From contig JBNMPS010000001.1 in assembly GCA_051277005.1 (NCBI GenBank), positions 9,360 through 73,359 on the forward strand: DNA of 64,000 nt, read 5' to 3'. Numbering within the stretch: the stretch's first letter is position 1; each line of letters starts with the position of its first letter. A program made the position numbers and the translations under genes. Of this stretch, positions 1 through 8,503 are shown one piece after another. This DNA is from Dasania sp051277005 (GTDB lineage: Bacteria; Pseudomonadota; Gammaproteobacteria; Pseudomonadales; Dasaniaceae). The notes beneath the pieces were generated by a model. It was not told where the DNA came from. It worked only from the letters and a program-made list of their open reading frames with translations, and searched no databases.

Positions 1-2
1 CC

Positions 3-788
3 GGCCTTAGTAAACAAGATATCAAAAAGTGTATGCAGAAGGGCGCTGTATGGCTGAGTAGGGGCGGTGGCACCAAGCGCCTGCGACGTGCTGACCGAGC
101 CTTAAAGCCACAAGATGAGCTGCATTTATATTACAACCCTGAGGTGTTGAATCAGATTGTCCCCGAGGCAAAGCTAATCGCCGATGAGGGCAGCTATAGC
201 ATTTGGTACAAACCCTACGGCATGTTATCACAAGGTTCTAAGTGGAGTGACCACTGCACTATCACTCGTTTTGCCGAACAACATTTAAGCCCGCAGCGGG
301 CGGTTTTTTTAGTGCATCGCTTGGATAGGGCAACCACGGGGTTAATTATTATTGCGCACAGTAAAAAAATGGCGCAGTGGTTTAGCTATGCTTTTGAATG
401 CCGAGACATCAGCAAAAAGTATCAGGCGATAGTGATGGGCGATTTCACCCCAATGCCACAGACAAAAACCGTTGATATAGAAATAGATGATAAAACCGCA
501 CGAAGCCATTTTTTACTTTTGAGGTATAACGCTACGGCGAATATTTCATTATTGGATGTGGATATCGAGACGGGTCGTAAACATCAAATTCGCAAGCATT
601 TATCTGCGATAGGGTTCCCCATTGTCGGGGATCGATTACACGGGCGTGGTGAGCAGGCGGTTGATTTACAGCTGTGCGCTTATGAATTACGTTTTGTTTG
701 TGCTGAAAGCCTGCAAGAAAAGAGGTTTTGTTTGCCGCAGAACTTGAACTTAAATTTACAAAAAACGGCAGATCAGTTAGGCCGCTAA
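3..788 (+). CDS. RluA-family RNA pseudouridine synthase (5' end cut by window edge)
   Basis: Converts a uridine in rRNA or tRNA to pseudouridine. The catalytic motif HRLDRATTG is present, with its Asp coded near nt 324, and the later block ETGRKHQIRKHL is the family's C-terminal signature. An S4-like RNA-binding stretch (SKQDIKKCMQKGAVWL) is coded from about nt 9, upstream of the first ATG at 33. The reading frame stays open to the edge, so the true start probably lies outside the window. The 3' end overlaps the convergent gene downstream by about 12 bp. The exact target base (RluA, RluC, TruC or another subgroup) cannot be decided. Confidence 0.85.
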   Translation, partial: GLSKQDIKKCMQKGAVWLSRGGGTKRLRRADRALKPQDELHLYYNPEVLNQIVPEAKLIADEGSYSIWYKPYGMLSQGSKWSDHCTITRFAEQHLSPQRAVFLVHRLDRATTGLIIIAHSKKMAQWFSYAFECRDISKKYQAIVMGDFTPMPQTKTVDIEIDDKTARSHFLLLRYNATANISLLDVDIETGRKHQIRKHLSAIGFPIVGDRLHGRGEQAVDLQLCAYELRFVCAESLQEKRFCLPQNLNLNLQKTADQLGR

Positions 789-1334
789 CTCAGCCATTTT
801 TTTCTCGATAGTGATTTTAATGTCTGAGCGCTGAAACATCGACAACCGCTCAAGCTTGTCCAGTTGGACGCGGTGTAAATGCATAGCGGGAATATTGCCA
901 TTGATAAGATGAAGGTCTTTGTTGATCATCACGGGTAAGAAATTACCTTCACCAAAAGTTTTTTCTAACTTCTTAATACCCTCAGCTAATGGCATAGTAT
1001 GAACTTTACCGGTTTTTTTTGAGCGAAACAGCATAGACAAGTTGCCACTAAAATCGGTTTGAGTCAGCTCACTGGGAATAATGCGAATGCCCGTAGGCAC
1101 GATGGCTTCACTATCAACATTGCTAAAGGTATCGTGATAGGCATGAGGGTTAGGCAGGGCAACAATACGTTTTGACCCGTTGCTAACCGGCATCATTTCG
1201 TAATTGGAATAGAGCTGGTCAACAGTATTTGAAAATAAGCATAAAGCGGACTCAAAGCGCTTAAGAAATTGCACGGCACTTTCAGCGTATTGGGTGTTAC
1301 CTACCTTCCATACTAAATCTTGATTCGTTGCCAT
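777..1334 (-). CDS. Hypothetical protein, about 185 aa
   Basis: I do not recognise the family. The protein is soluble-looking, with no signal peptide or membrane segment. It has a mixed hydrophobic core and a basic C-terminus ending in a helix rich in Lys and Glu. An ATG at 1343 is also possible, but the one at 1334 (MATNQDLVW) has a GGAA purine run at a better distance. It converges with the pseudouridine synthase gene and overlaps it by a few codons. The long frame and gene-like codon use support a real gene. No function can be given. Confidence 0.6.
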   Translation of the reverse strand: MATNQDLVWKVGNTQYAESAVQFLKRFESALCLFSNTVDQLYSNYEMMPVSNGSKRIVALPNPHAYHDTFSNVDSEAIVPTGIRIIPSELTQTDFSGNLSMLFRSKKTGKVHTMPLAEGIKKLEKTFGEGNFLPVMINKDLHLINGNIPAMHLHRVQLDKLERLSMFQRSDIKITIEKKMAELAA

Positions 1335-1770
1335 GATCTTCATTCCGGTTGGGTCGTAATGCTAAAGCAGTTGAGGTTTAGCCTTGTTGTTTGCTTGAGC
1401 TTTTGGCCTAACGCTACACTTACTCTAGGCTAGTGGGGATGAATTGCAATGGTTTAGGCCATAGAGGCTAGGGCCATAGGTTTTGTTAAAAGTGGTAAAA
1501 CAGTTGTTATTTCAAAGGCTTAGCTTGCGAGCGATGGCCAGTTGGTTGCTTACAGTACGTTCACATTTTGTGACGGCTGTCACACCGTTATCTGGACATA
1601 TACAAGCGCTGCTCTGCTTTTATAGCAGCAAAATCTATGACTCGTTGCCCCTCAGATCACGTCAATCGGGATCAAGTATAATGGGATAACTTGAGATGAG
1701 AGCGCCATATTCACAGTGTGGGTGATGAAAAGCGTTGTTGGCGACAATGGTTAAAATAACCATAGGGTCG
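1335..1770. other. Intergenic region without a supported gene
   Basis: About 430 bases between two leftward genes. A 68-codon rightward frame (1483-1689) starts with TTG, has no ribosome binding site and no recognisable domain, so I do not call it. Promoters for the leftward hypothetical gene may lie near its right end, but I see no convincing -35/-10 pair. Confidence 0.5.
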
Positions 1771-2013
1771 TTAAAATAAAAGAGTCAAAACAATAAACGG
1801 AGATAAATTGAATATAAAAATCAGCAGCTTAAATTGTCCCATCAGAGTGTAATGAATGGTATCAAAACCCTCTTTGCTTAGGTCAAACCAGCAGCCGTGT
1901 ATACGCATAACAAAATCTTTGGCGGTACTGATTATTAATAGCCAAAAAACCAAAATGCCGTAATTTAACAGCGTGCTGTATAGAAAGAGTTGGGTGAGCT
2001 GTTGCATATCCAT
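1771..2013 (-). CDS. Small inner-membrane protein, DUF6868-like
   Basis: An 80-residue protein with two hydrophobic segments (about residues 13-32 and 60-80) flanking a short polar stretch with RIHGCWFDLS and FDTIHYTLMGQFK. This pattern (membrane helix, R-hHG-WF-LS, FD-IHY-.M, membrane helix) matches my memory of DUF6868, a widespread small membrane family of unknown function in marine gammaproteobacteria. It lies 36 bases downstream of yifB on the same strand, so the two may be cotranscribed. The role is unknown. Confidence 0.65.
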   Translation of the reverse strand: MDMQQLTQLFLYSTLLNYGILVFWLLIISTAKDFVMRIHGCWFDLSKEGFDTIHYTLMGQFKLLIFIFNLSPFIVLTLLF

Positions 2014-2049
2014 GGTGTATTCCTTGTTAGTGTAAACCGGTCAATAATT

Positions 2050-3552
2050 CTATTTTAGACCAGCAAACCCCCGGTAACCAATGGCTTCCCCTAGGTGAAT
2101 GTTATTTATATCGTTACTTTGATCTAGATCAGCAATCGTTCTAGCGACTTTCAAAATTCTAAAATAAGCACGAGGTGAAAGCTGTAAGCGCTTAGTTGCA
2201 TCGATTAATAGTTGCTGACTAGCGGGGTTAATTGCACAATATTGTTCAATGGCCTTGCTGCTTAATTGAGCGTTAGTACAGGCTTGGCGCTTAAATTGAA
2301 TGTTACGGCTTGCAATAACGCGCTGTCTAACCGTTTTCGAACTTTCAGCGTTCGTTTTGCTGGCTAATAACTCGGCGGGCAAGCGGTTAACATTAAGCTG
2401 TATGTCAATACGATCTAATAAGGGGCCTGAGATCTTCTCGCGATAACGTCGAATTCTATCAGGTGTACATCGACAGGCCTGCTCATTATCGCCATAAAAA
2501 CCACAGGGGCAGGGGTTCATTGCTGCCGCTAATTGAAACCGTGCCGGAAAGCACGTTTGGTGGTTAGCGCGTGAAATCATGATTTCCCCGGATTCCATCG
2601 GTTCGCGTAACACCTCCAAAACATTGCGTTGAAATTCCGGTAATTCATCTAAAAATAAAATACCGTTATGAGCGAGAGAAATTTCCCCTGGTTTGGGGTT
2701 GCTACCGCCACCGACTAAAGCGACAGCCGATGCGGAATGATGTGGGTTCCTAAACGGCCGCTGCTGTAGCAAGGACTCTTTTGTACCGTGATGAGCTATG
2801 GAATAAAGGCTGGCAACTTCGATACGTTCCTTCTGGCTGAGAGGGGGTAAAATCCCCGGCAGGCGGCTGGCCAGCATGGTTTTTCCGGTACCTGGTGGGC
2901 CATTTAAAAGAATATTATGTTGGCCTGCAGCGGCAACTTCTAATGCTCGCCGTGCTTGTTGTTGGCCTTTTACATCATTCAAGTCGGGGTAAACAATTCC
3001 AGTGTTGGATATAGGTTGGTATTGGTGCGGCTGTAATATTTCACGCTGATGTAAATGAGCGCAAAGCTGTAACAAATTATCAGCACTGAAAACGGTACTT
3101 TGTTCGGCCATGGCCGCTTCATTGGCGTTGTCTTTGGGGACTACAATCGCTCGGTTATTTAGCTGGCTTTGTATTGATGCTGCTAACGATCCAGAAACTC
3201 TTCTCAATTCGCCGGTTAATGCTAGCTCACCAATAAACTCGGTTTGTTGTAATGATTCCAGAGGTACTTGGCCGGAGGCTGCAAGAATTCCTAGGGCGAT
3301 AGGCAGGTCAAAGCGACCGCCTTCTTTGGGTAAATCTGCGGGAGCTAAATTAATCGTGATGCGTCTAGCGGGGAATTCAAAATGAGAATTAATGATGGCG
3401 CTGCGAACGCGATCTTTTGATTCTTTAACGGCAGCTTCAGGCAAACCTACAATGTTGAGTACAGGCAAACCATTAGAGAGATGAGTTTCAACACTGACCA
3501 ACGGTGCTTCAATACCGCGCTTGGCTCGGGTGTATACAATGGCTAATGACAT
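2050..3552 (-). CDS. comM: YifB/ComM-family Mg-chelatase-like AAA+ ATPase
   Basis: A 500-residue protein with the family's full architecture: an N-terminal ChlI-like domain (residues 1 to about 165, starting MSLAIVYTRAKRGIEAPLV), then a AAA+ core with Walker A GPPGTGKT near residue 220 and Walker B ILFLDELPEF, and a C-terminal Mg-chelatase helical domain. A Cys-rich insert (NPCPCGFYG, then CRC) is typical of the family. ComM is a hexameric helicase that promotes branch migration during natural transformation. The ribosome binding site AAGGAAGGA lies just upstream. Its position beside ubiK, glnK and amtB matches Pseudomonas gene order. Confidence 0.93.
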   Translation of the reverse strand: MSLAIVYTRAKRGIEAPLVSVETHLSNGLPVLNIVGLPEAAVKESKDRVRSAIINSHFEFPARRITINLAPADLPKEGGRFDLPIALGILAASGQVPLESLQQTEFIGELALTGELRRVSGSLAASIQSQLNNRAIVVPKDNANEAAMAEQSTVFSADNLLQLCAHLHQREILQPHQYQPISNTGIVYPDLNDVKGQQQARRALEVAAAGQHNILLNGPPGTGKTMLASRLPGILPPLSQKERIEVASLYSIAHHGTKESLLQQRPFRNPHHSASAVALVGGGSNPKPGEISLAHNGILFLDELPEFQRNVLEVLREPMESGEIMISRANHQTCFPARFQLAAAMNPCPCGFYGDNEQACRCTPDRIRRYREKISGPLLDRIDIQLNVNRLPAELLASKTNAESSKTVRQRVIASRNIQFKRQACTNAQLSSKAIEQYCAINPASQQLLIDATKRLQLSPRAYFRILKVARTIADLDQSNDINNIHLGEAIGYRGFAGLK

Positions 3553-3866
3553 GATCTTCCTTCCTTGGAATACTATTATATCTTTATGAATATAAACATA
3601 TTTGCTAATGAGGCGCGAGTTTTTTAATAAAGCCCAAAAAGACAGCTATGTTAATGATCACTATCGGCAGATCCTATAGCGCACTAATTTAGTATCACCC
3701 ATGCTTTGTCATTAATCATGATGAGCCTATGGGTACGGCAGGTTGGGATATAGAGGATGTTTGATCAGCCCGGGTATACTGTTGGTTTTAAGGCAGCATT
3801 TATGTGTGTTAATCGATAGTCGTGGTAATGAGGAGATAACTATTTAAAGCGCGTTTAACCCGAATG
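3553..3866. other. Intergenic region, no feature recognised
   Basis: About 310 bases between yifB and the BLUF gene, both leftward. It must hold the yifB promoter, but I see no clear consensus, hairpin or repeat. Its AT-rich right side (about 3570-3610) is a possible promoter zone for yifB. Confidence 0.4.
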
Positions 3867-4292
3867 TTATGGTCTGTTCTTAGCCCAAAAGTTATGTAAC
3901 AAAATCTGTGCTGCACCGGGCCTGGCTTCAATGGGGGACAATATACTGGTAATCAGTTGTTTCTCTTCAATGCTGCCCGTATGACCGTCGGCATCTTTAG
4001 TGTTATAAGCCATAGACCAGCCTGAAAATTCACGAGCGGTAATAGTTTTTCTTATTAGCTCGATAACACCCTTGTGCCGATGATCGTCTAAAATGATTTT
4101 ATATATTATGTCTAGTTTGTCGCTAGGGCCTTCAAGGTATTGCATGAAGTTGCCACCGATATAGATCAACATACCCGTAATTTGATGTGCTTTGTTATAG
4201 TCACGGGCGTGCGTTAATAAATGAGCAATTTCTTGTGGGGATAAAAGTTTCGTAGCAGATGATACGTAAACTACGGATTCTAAAGTTTCCAT
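3867..4292 (-). CDS. BLUF-domain blue-light photoreceptor
   Basis: A 141-residue single-domain BLUF protein that should bind FAD and sense blue light. The key residues are visible: Tyr9 (VVYVSSAT), Arg30 and Asn33 (ARDYN), Gln51 in NFMQYLEG, and the W92-S-M94 pair near the end of the domain. ITGMLIY and DDHRHKGV are further family signatures. No output domain is fused, so it must act through a partner, as short BLUF proteins such as PixD and BlrB do. No cyclic-di-GMP enzyme or light-response regulator is adjacent, so the output is unknown. Confidence 0.93.
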   Translation of the reverse strand: METLESVVYVSSATKLLSPQEIAHLLTHARDYNKAHQITGMLIYIGGNFMQYLEGPSDKLDIIYKIILDDHRHKGVIELIRKTITAREFSGWSMAYNTKDADGHTGSIEEKQLITSILSPIEARPGAAQILLHNFWAKNRP

Positions 4293-4408
4293 GTTATTGC
4301 ACTTCCTGACGAACCATTCATGGACTCAATACAGCAGAGGTTGAAATATCTACCGTTATTCGTCGCGGTTTTATTTTTTCGTTAAATAATAATGGTTTTC
4401 TATGTTAA

Positions 4409-4597
4409 TTATAGGCTGGAGTTATCAATTTTTTTACGTCGTTCTTGTTCGGCATCTAATAACATGTTTTCTACGTTTTTGGCTTTTTCAAGGGCTTTGA
4501 GCTGATGTTGTGGAATGACGCCTTCAGGTTCTTGGCCAGTGCCACAACCCAACATAAAGCTTATTGTTGTTAGAATAAAGATATTTAGCGTTTTCAT
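4409..4597 (-). CDS. Small putative lipoprotein, 62 aa
   Basis: The N-terminus is a short lipoprotein signal peptide with lipobox MLGC (Cys18), followed by Gly-Thr-Gly. The mature part of about 44 residues is charged and helix-forming (LKALEKAKNVENMLLDAEQERRKK). It is likely anchored in a membrane and faces the periplasm. It lies between the BLUF and ubiK genes, all leftward. The size and form recall the small lipoproteins that often accompany envelope genes, but no specific family is recognised. Confidence 0.6.
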   Translation of the reverse strand: MKTLNIFILTTISFMLGCGTGQEPEGVIPQHQLKALEKAKNVENMLLDAEQERRKKIDNSSL

Positions 4598-4667
4598 GTT
4601 GGCTCTTTACTGCGATGGTTGTTTGGTATATCGGTACGGCTATTGGAGGGGCTACAACAAGATTCAG

Positions 4668-4904
4668 CTATGGCTGGATCTGCTCTTTCAGCTCATCAAA
4701 TTGCTTTTCTAATTGCTCAAGTTTTTCACGGGTGCGCATTAGCACTTCGGTTTGGGTATCAAACTCTTCTTTGCTGATTAAGTCTAGTTGGCTAAAGCTA
4801 CTACTGGCCAGTGCTCGTAAGTTTTTCTCGATATCTTTTCCAATATTGTCACCGGGTAAAAAGTGTTTGGCCTGCTTTAAAAATTGTTCAATTCGGTCGT
4901 TCAT
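4668..4904 (-). CDS. ubiK: UbiK-family ubiquinone biosynthesis accessory factor
   Basis: A 78-residue protein with the UbiK (YqiC/BMFP) pattern: an N-terminal region with a hydrophobic helix (IEQFLKQAKHFLP), a central RALASSSFSQLDLISKEEFD block, and a C-terminal coiled coil (LMRTREKLEQLEKQFDELKEQI). UbiK trimerises and interacts with UbiJ in aerobic ubiquinone biosynthesis in E. coli and Salmonella. The gene's location next to glnK-amtB and close to yifB is the conserved Pseudomonas arrangement, which supports the call. Confidence 0.88.
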   Translation of the reverse strand: MNDRIEQFLKQAKHFLPGDNIGKDIEKNLRALASSSFSQLDLISKEEFDTQTEVLMRTREKLEQLEKQFDELKEQIQP

Positions 4905-5267
4905 ACAACTTCGATCATTTTCGATTAAGGAATGACTCTAATTGTAGGGTTAAGCGCTAGGTTTAGCTATGTTTTGGCTCAAAATAACCGTGGCTTGGCT
5001 ATATAAGGGGCATTATATCCGGCTTGCAGGTCGACTGACAGGGTATATTCGCGTTGCACGCTATATTGGTGCGCTTAATCCGTGCCGCACCAGAGTAGTG
5101 CAAAATTTTTATTTATATTAAGTCGTGAGTTCTCTTCTATTGTCTAAGTACTTGAAATAATTTGTTTTTTTATGATTGGTACGGTCCCTGCAAAGAACCC
5201 GCTACAGCAAAATCTCTTTCTAAATTATCACTGATAAAAAACGACGGTAGGCAACGGGGATCTATTT
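4905..5267. other. Divergent intergenic region between ubiK and the porin pseudogene
   Basis: About 360 bases that must carry the leftward ubiK promoter and the rightward porin promoter. The sequence TATATAAGGGGCATTATATC (about 5000-5020) is an imperfect AT-rich inverted region. I see no confident -35/-10 pair and no gene. Confidence 0.35.
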
Positions 5268-5929
5268 ATGAAAATAATGAAAAGCATCTTGGCGGTTACT
5301 TTGGCGGCATCTGCAATATCGTCAGCTACATTCACCATGGCAGAAGGTTCAGTGTCGGCCAATATTGGCTTTGCCTCAGAATATTACTACTGCGGTATTT
5401 TGCAAACTGACTCGTCAGCTAGTGCGGGTCTTGATTATGAAAATGGTGGTTTTTCTCTGGGCACTTGGGTCTCTGATGTTGGTGATGGTTTAGAGGTTGA
5501 TGTTTACGGTAGTTATACCGTCGAAGTGGGTGAGGTTGCATTAAGTGCTGGTGTTACCGGTTACTACTACACCGGAGATACGTTTGATGATACCTACGAA
5601 GAAGTTAACTTGGGTGCGGCTTGGGGCCATTAAATCTTGGTTACAGCGTTGGTACACATGACAATTTAGACGGCTCAGAAGAAGATTATGATTACCTAGA
5701 AATCACTTATCAGCACGCCACTGGCTTGTATGCCACCTACGGTAGTTTCGATGATGATTTTGATGGCGACTTTATGCAGTTTGGTTATGGCGCCACGGTT
5801 AGTGATATTGATCTAGGTGTTGCGGTTATTTTTGGCAGCGAAGAATTATCACAAGAAGTCGATGAAGATGGCGATCCAAGTGAAGACCAAGCGATAATAT
5901 TTACGATAGGTAAATCTTTCGACCTGTAA
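5268..5929 (+). pseudogene. TorF-family putative porin, frameshifted
   Basis: The first frame (5268-5633) has a signal peptide (cleavage near TMA-EGS) and the family opening SANIGFASEYYY, then GTWVSDVGDGLEVDVYGSY. It ends abnormally at WGH. The second frame (about 5624-5929) picks up as GPLNLGYSVG and runs to a typical beta-barrel end with a C-terminal hydrophobic residue (GKSFDL). Adding one G to the GGGG run at about 5624-5627 restores AAWGPLNLGYSVG, so a single-base loss is the likely cause. The conserved Arg of the RG(I/V)xQT motif is Cys here. Porins of this family commonly precede glnK-amtB. It could be a genuine pseudogene or a sequencing error. Confidence 0.8.
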
Positions 5930-6000
5930 CTTTTAAGCTGGCCGATGAGTATTGCTCGTGGGCCATTTGTTTTGTATGTGATTAGTTAAGGAGAGTATCC

Positions 6001-6339
6001 ATGAAATTGGTTGCTGCTGTAGTTAAACCTTTCAAGTTGGATGATGTGCGTGAGGCCTTGTCGGATATTGATATGCAAGGCATCACTGTTACCGAGGTAA
6101 AAGGTTTTGGTCGTCAAAAAGGCCACACCGAATTGTATCGCGGTGCTGAATATGTGGTTGATTTTTTGCCTAAAGTAAAAATTGAAGTAGCCGTTTCTGA
6201 CGAGCAAGTTAATCGTGTCATTGAAGCTATTACTTCGGCAGCTAATACCGGAAAAATTGGCGACGGTAAAATCTTTGTAACATCACTTGAGCAGGTTGTA
6301 CGTATTCGTACCGGCGAGACGGGTGAAGAAGCGATTTAA
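6001..6339 (+). CDS. glnK: PII nitrogen regulatory protein GlnK (first copy)
   Basis: A 112-residue PII signal-transduction protein. It senses 2-oxoglutarate, ATP and ADP and controls AmtB and glutamine synthetase adenylylation. The T-loop motif TELYRGAEYVVDF carries the uridylylation Tyr51, and the two family signatures (KGFGRQKGHTELYRGAEY and the C-terminal NTGKIGDGKIFV) are intact. The start has a strong AAGGAGA ribosome binding site. It lies 100 bases upstream of amtB and is 80-85% identical by eye to the second copy downstream of amtB. I found no sigma-54 promoter with correct spacing in front of it. Confidence 0.95.
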   Translation: MKLVAAVVKPFKLDDVREALSDIDMQGITVTEVKGFGRQKGHTELYRGAEYVVDFLPKVKIEVAVSDEQVNRVIEAITSAANTGKIGDGKIFVTSLEQVVRIRTGETGEEAI

Positions 6340-6439
6340 CATTATTGTGAATTAGCTCAAACTTAAAAATATGTCGACGTATTAATTTACGACAACAAAA
6401 AAGTAAAAAGAGTTACTGGGCTTGTGGAGGGCTTAGATA

Positions 6440-7687
6440 ATGGAAAACCAAATCTTTGAATTACAGTATGCGCTAGACACTTTTTATTTCTTAATTTGTG
6501 GTGCCTTAGTTATGTGGATGGCAGCTGGTTTTAGCATGCTTGAGGCGGGCCTAGTCCGCTCAAAAAATACCACAGAAATTTTAACCAAAAATATTGCGTT
6601 GTTTGCCATTGCCAGCATCATGTACATGGTGTGTGGTTACAGCATCATGTATGGCGGCGCTGAATTTAGCCTGTTTTTAGACGGTATTGTGGGTGACGGC
6701 GTAGCCGGTGCCACAGTTGACGATCGTTCAACTTATGCACCCTCGGCGGATTTTTATTTCCAGGTCGTATTTGTTGCTACGGCGATGTCGATTGTTTCAG
6801 GTGCAGTTGCTGAACGTATGAAACTTTGGTCTTTCCTCACATTCACGGTTGTCTTAACCGGTTTTATTTATCCAATGGAAGGCTCATGGACTTGGGGCGG
6901 CATGCCAGTATTTGGAATGTACACCTTAGGCGACTTAGGATTTTCTGACTTCGCGGGTTCAGGCATTGTACATATGGCGGGTGCAGCAGCAGCATTAGCT
7001 GGTGTTTTATTGCTAGGTGCTCGTAAGGGTAAGTACAACGAGAAGGGCGAATCGGTTGCTATTCCCGGTGCGAACTTGCCGATGGCCACTTTAGGTACTT
7101 TTATCTTGTGGATGGGTTGGTTTGGTTTTAACGGTGGTTCAGTGTTAGCGACTGCCAGTGTTGAAAGTGCAAACAGTGTTGCGGTTGTGTTTATGAACAC
7201 TAATGCGGGTGCTGCGGGTGGTTTAATTGCGGCGTTAATTACGGCGCGGATATTATTCGGTAAAGCGGATTTAACCATGGCATTAAACGGAGCGCTAGCC
7301 GGTCTAGTTGCTATCACTGCTGAGCCTTCAACGCCAACGGCCTTACAAGCAACTCTATTTGGTGCCTTGGGGGGTGTGATCGTGGTATTTAGTATCCTGA
7401 CCTTAGATAAACTTAAGATTGATGACCCTGTAGGCGCTATCTCGGTTCACGGTGTAGTGGGCCTATTAGGTTTGTTATTAGTGCCTATCACTAATGACGC
7501 ATCATCCTTAAGCGGTCAGTTGATTGGCGCGGCCACTATCTTTATTTGGGTGTTTGTTACCAGCTTTATTGTTTGGATGATCCTTAAAGCGGTGGTGGGT
7601 ATTCGTGTTAGCGAAGAGGAAGAGTACAACGGTATAGATTTAACCGAGTGTGGTATGGAAGCCTATCCCGAGTTTGTGAATCAATAA
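6440..7687 (+). CDS. amtB: Ammonium transporter AmtB
   Basis: A 415-residue Amt/Rh-family channel with about 11 membrane helices that conducts ammonia/ammonium across the inner membrane. The two pore histidines are present in GIVHMAGAAAALAG and SVHGVVGLLGLL, and the periplasmic recruitment Trp/Phe region (WTWGGMPVFGM) is visible. There is no extra N-terminal signal peptide: the first helix begins around residue 12. Flanked on both sides by PII genes, whose trimers are expected to plug the channel when nitrogen is sufficient. Confidence 0.95.
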   Translation: MENQIFELQYALDTFYFLICGALVMWMAAGFSMLEAGLVRSKNTTEILTKNIALFAIASIMYMVCGYSIMYGGAEFSLFLDGIVGDGVAGATVDDRSTYAPSADFYFQVVFVATAMSIVSGAVAERMKLWSFLTFTVVLTGFIYPMEGSWTWGGMPVFGMYTLGDLGFSDFAGSGIVHMAGAAAALAGVLLLGARKGKYNEKGESVAIPGANLPMATLGTFILWMGWFGFNGGSVLATASVESANSVAVVFMNTNAGAAGGLIAALITARILFGKADLTMALNGALAGLVAITAEPSTPTALQATLFGALGGVIVVFSILTLDKLKIDDPVGAISVHGVVGLLGLLLVPITNDASSLSGQLIGAATIFIWVFVTSFIVWMILKAVVGIRVSEEEEYNGIDLTECGMEAYPEFVNQ

Positions 7688-7833
7688 AACCAGCCTATTA
7701 GCTGGCGATGTTCAGGTTTGGGTGCCTTTTGTTGGTTAATGAGGGGTACCCTTTTTTGTTTGTGCCACCCTTTGTCGTTAAAGCTTGTTATGATTAGCGA
7801 TAATTTCTGCATGATTATATTGAGGATTTAGGA

Positions 7834-8172
7834 ATGAAACTGGTTACCGCCATTATTAAGCCTTTTAAATTAGACGATGTGCGTGAGGCATTATCTGAGA
7901 TTGGTGTGCAGGGTATTACTGTCACCGAGGTGAAGGGCTTTGGCCGGCAAAAGGGCCATACTGAGCTTTATCGCGGCGCTGAGTATGTGGTGGATTTTCT
8001 TCCTAAGGTTAAGCTTGAGGCGGTTGTGGTCGACGAGCGAGTGGATCATGTGATTGAGGCCATTACTAATGCGGCGAATACCGGCAAGATTGGCGATGGT
8101 AAGATATTTGTTTCGCCGGTTGAGCAAATTATTCGTATTCGCACCGGCGAGAGCGGAGACGAGGCGGTGTAG
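7834..8172 (+). CDS. glnK: PII nitrogen regulatory protein GlnK/GlnB (second copy)
   Basis: A 112-residue PII protein with all signatures, including Tyr51 in the T-loop and NTGKIGDGKIFVSPVEQIIRIRTGE near the end (first part of that block diagnostic). Differences from the first copy cluster around residues 20-25 and 60-75. Its own ribosome binding site (GAGGA) and a terminator directly after the stop suggest it may be read from the amtB transcript or separately. Whether it acts as GlnB (glutamine synthetase control) or GlnK (AmtB control) cannot be told from sequence alone. Confidence 0.93.
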   Translation: MKLVTAIIKPFKLDDVREALSEIGVQGITVTEVKGFGRQKGHTELYRGAEYVVDFLPKVKLEAVVVDERVDHVIEAITNAANTGKIGDGKIFVSPVEQIIRIRTGESGDEAV

Positions 8173-8196
8173 CTTATTTAGCCCGCTGTTTCATGA

Positions 8197-8229
8197 AAGC
8201 CCCATAGCGACAGCAGTGGGGCTTTTTTT
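8197..8229 (+). terminator. Rho-independent terminator after the second glnK
   Basis: A stem AAGCCCC / GGGGCTT with a loop of about 14 bases is followed by a run of T. It lies 25 bases after the stop codon and would end the glnK-amtB-glnK transcript. Confidence 0.85.
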
Positions 8230-8503
8230 ATGCCCAATAATTATGGGCAATGGACAATTGGTGCTTCAGAAAATGACGATTTGGCCGATGAAACAATAAT
8301 GACAAATAGAGAGTAATTTGAGTGTGAGCTTAATAGAGCAAATCAAACTATAAAAACACCTCATTAAAATGGCGATCCGCCATTACTGAGCTTTAAATAA
8401 TACTTCGCCCATTTAGCCGTGTGGCCAGAGTAGCGTTGAGTTGAGTAGGGGACTGAGTAGTTGATTTGCAGTGCTGAACTAAAACGAGAGAGGGTTTGCG
8501 GAT

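Noticed and set aside
1483..1689. 68-codon rightward frame
   Set aside because: TTG start, no ribosome binding site and no recognisable protein features.
5938..5960. Sigma-54 promoter for glnK (TGGCCGATGAGTATTGC)
   Set aside because: The GG-GC spacing is two bases too long for a working -24/-12 pair.
8054..8299. 81-codon frame overlapping the second glnK
   Set aside because: Shadow of the PII gene and the terminator in another frame.
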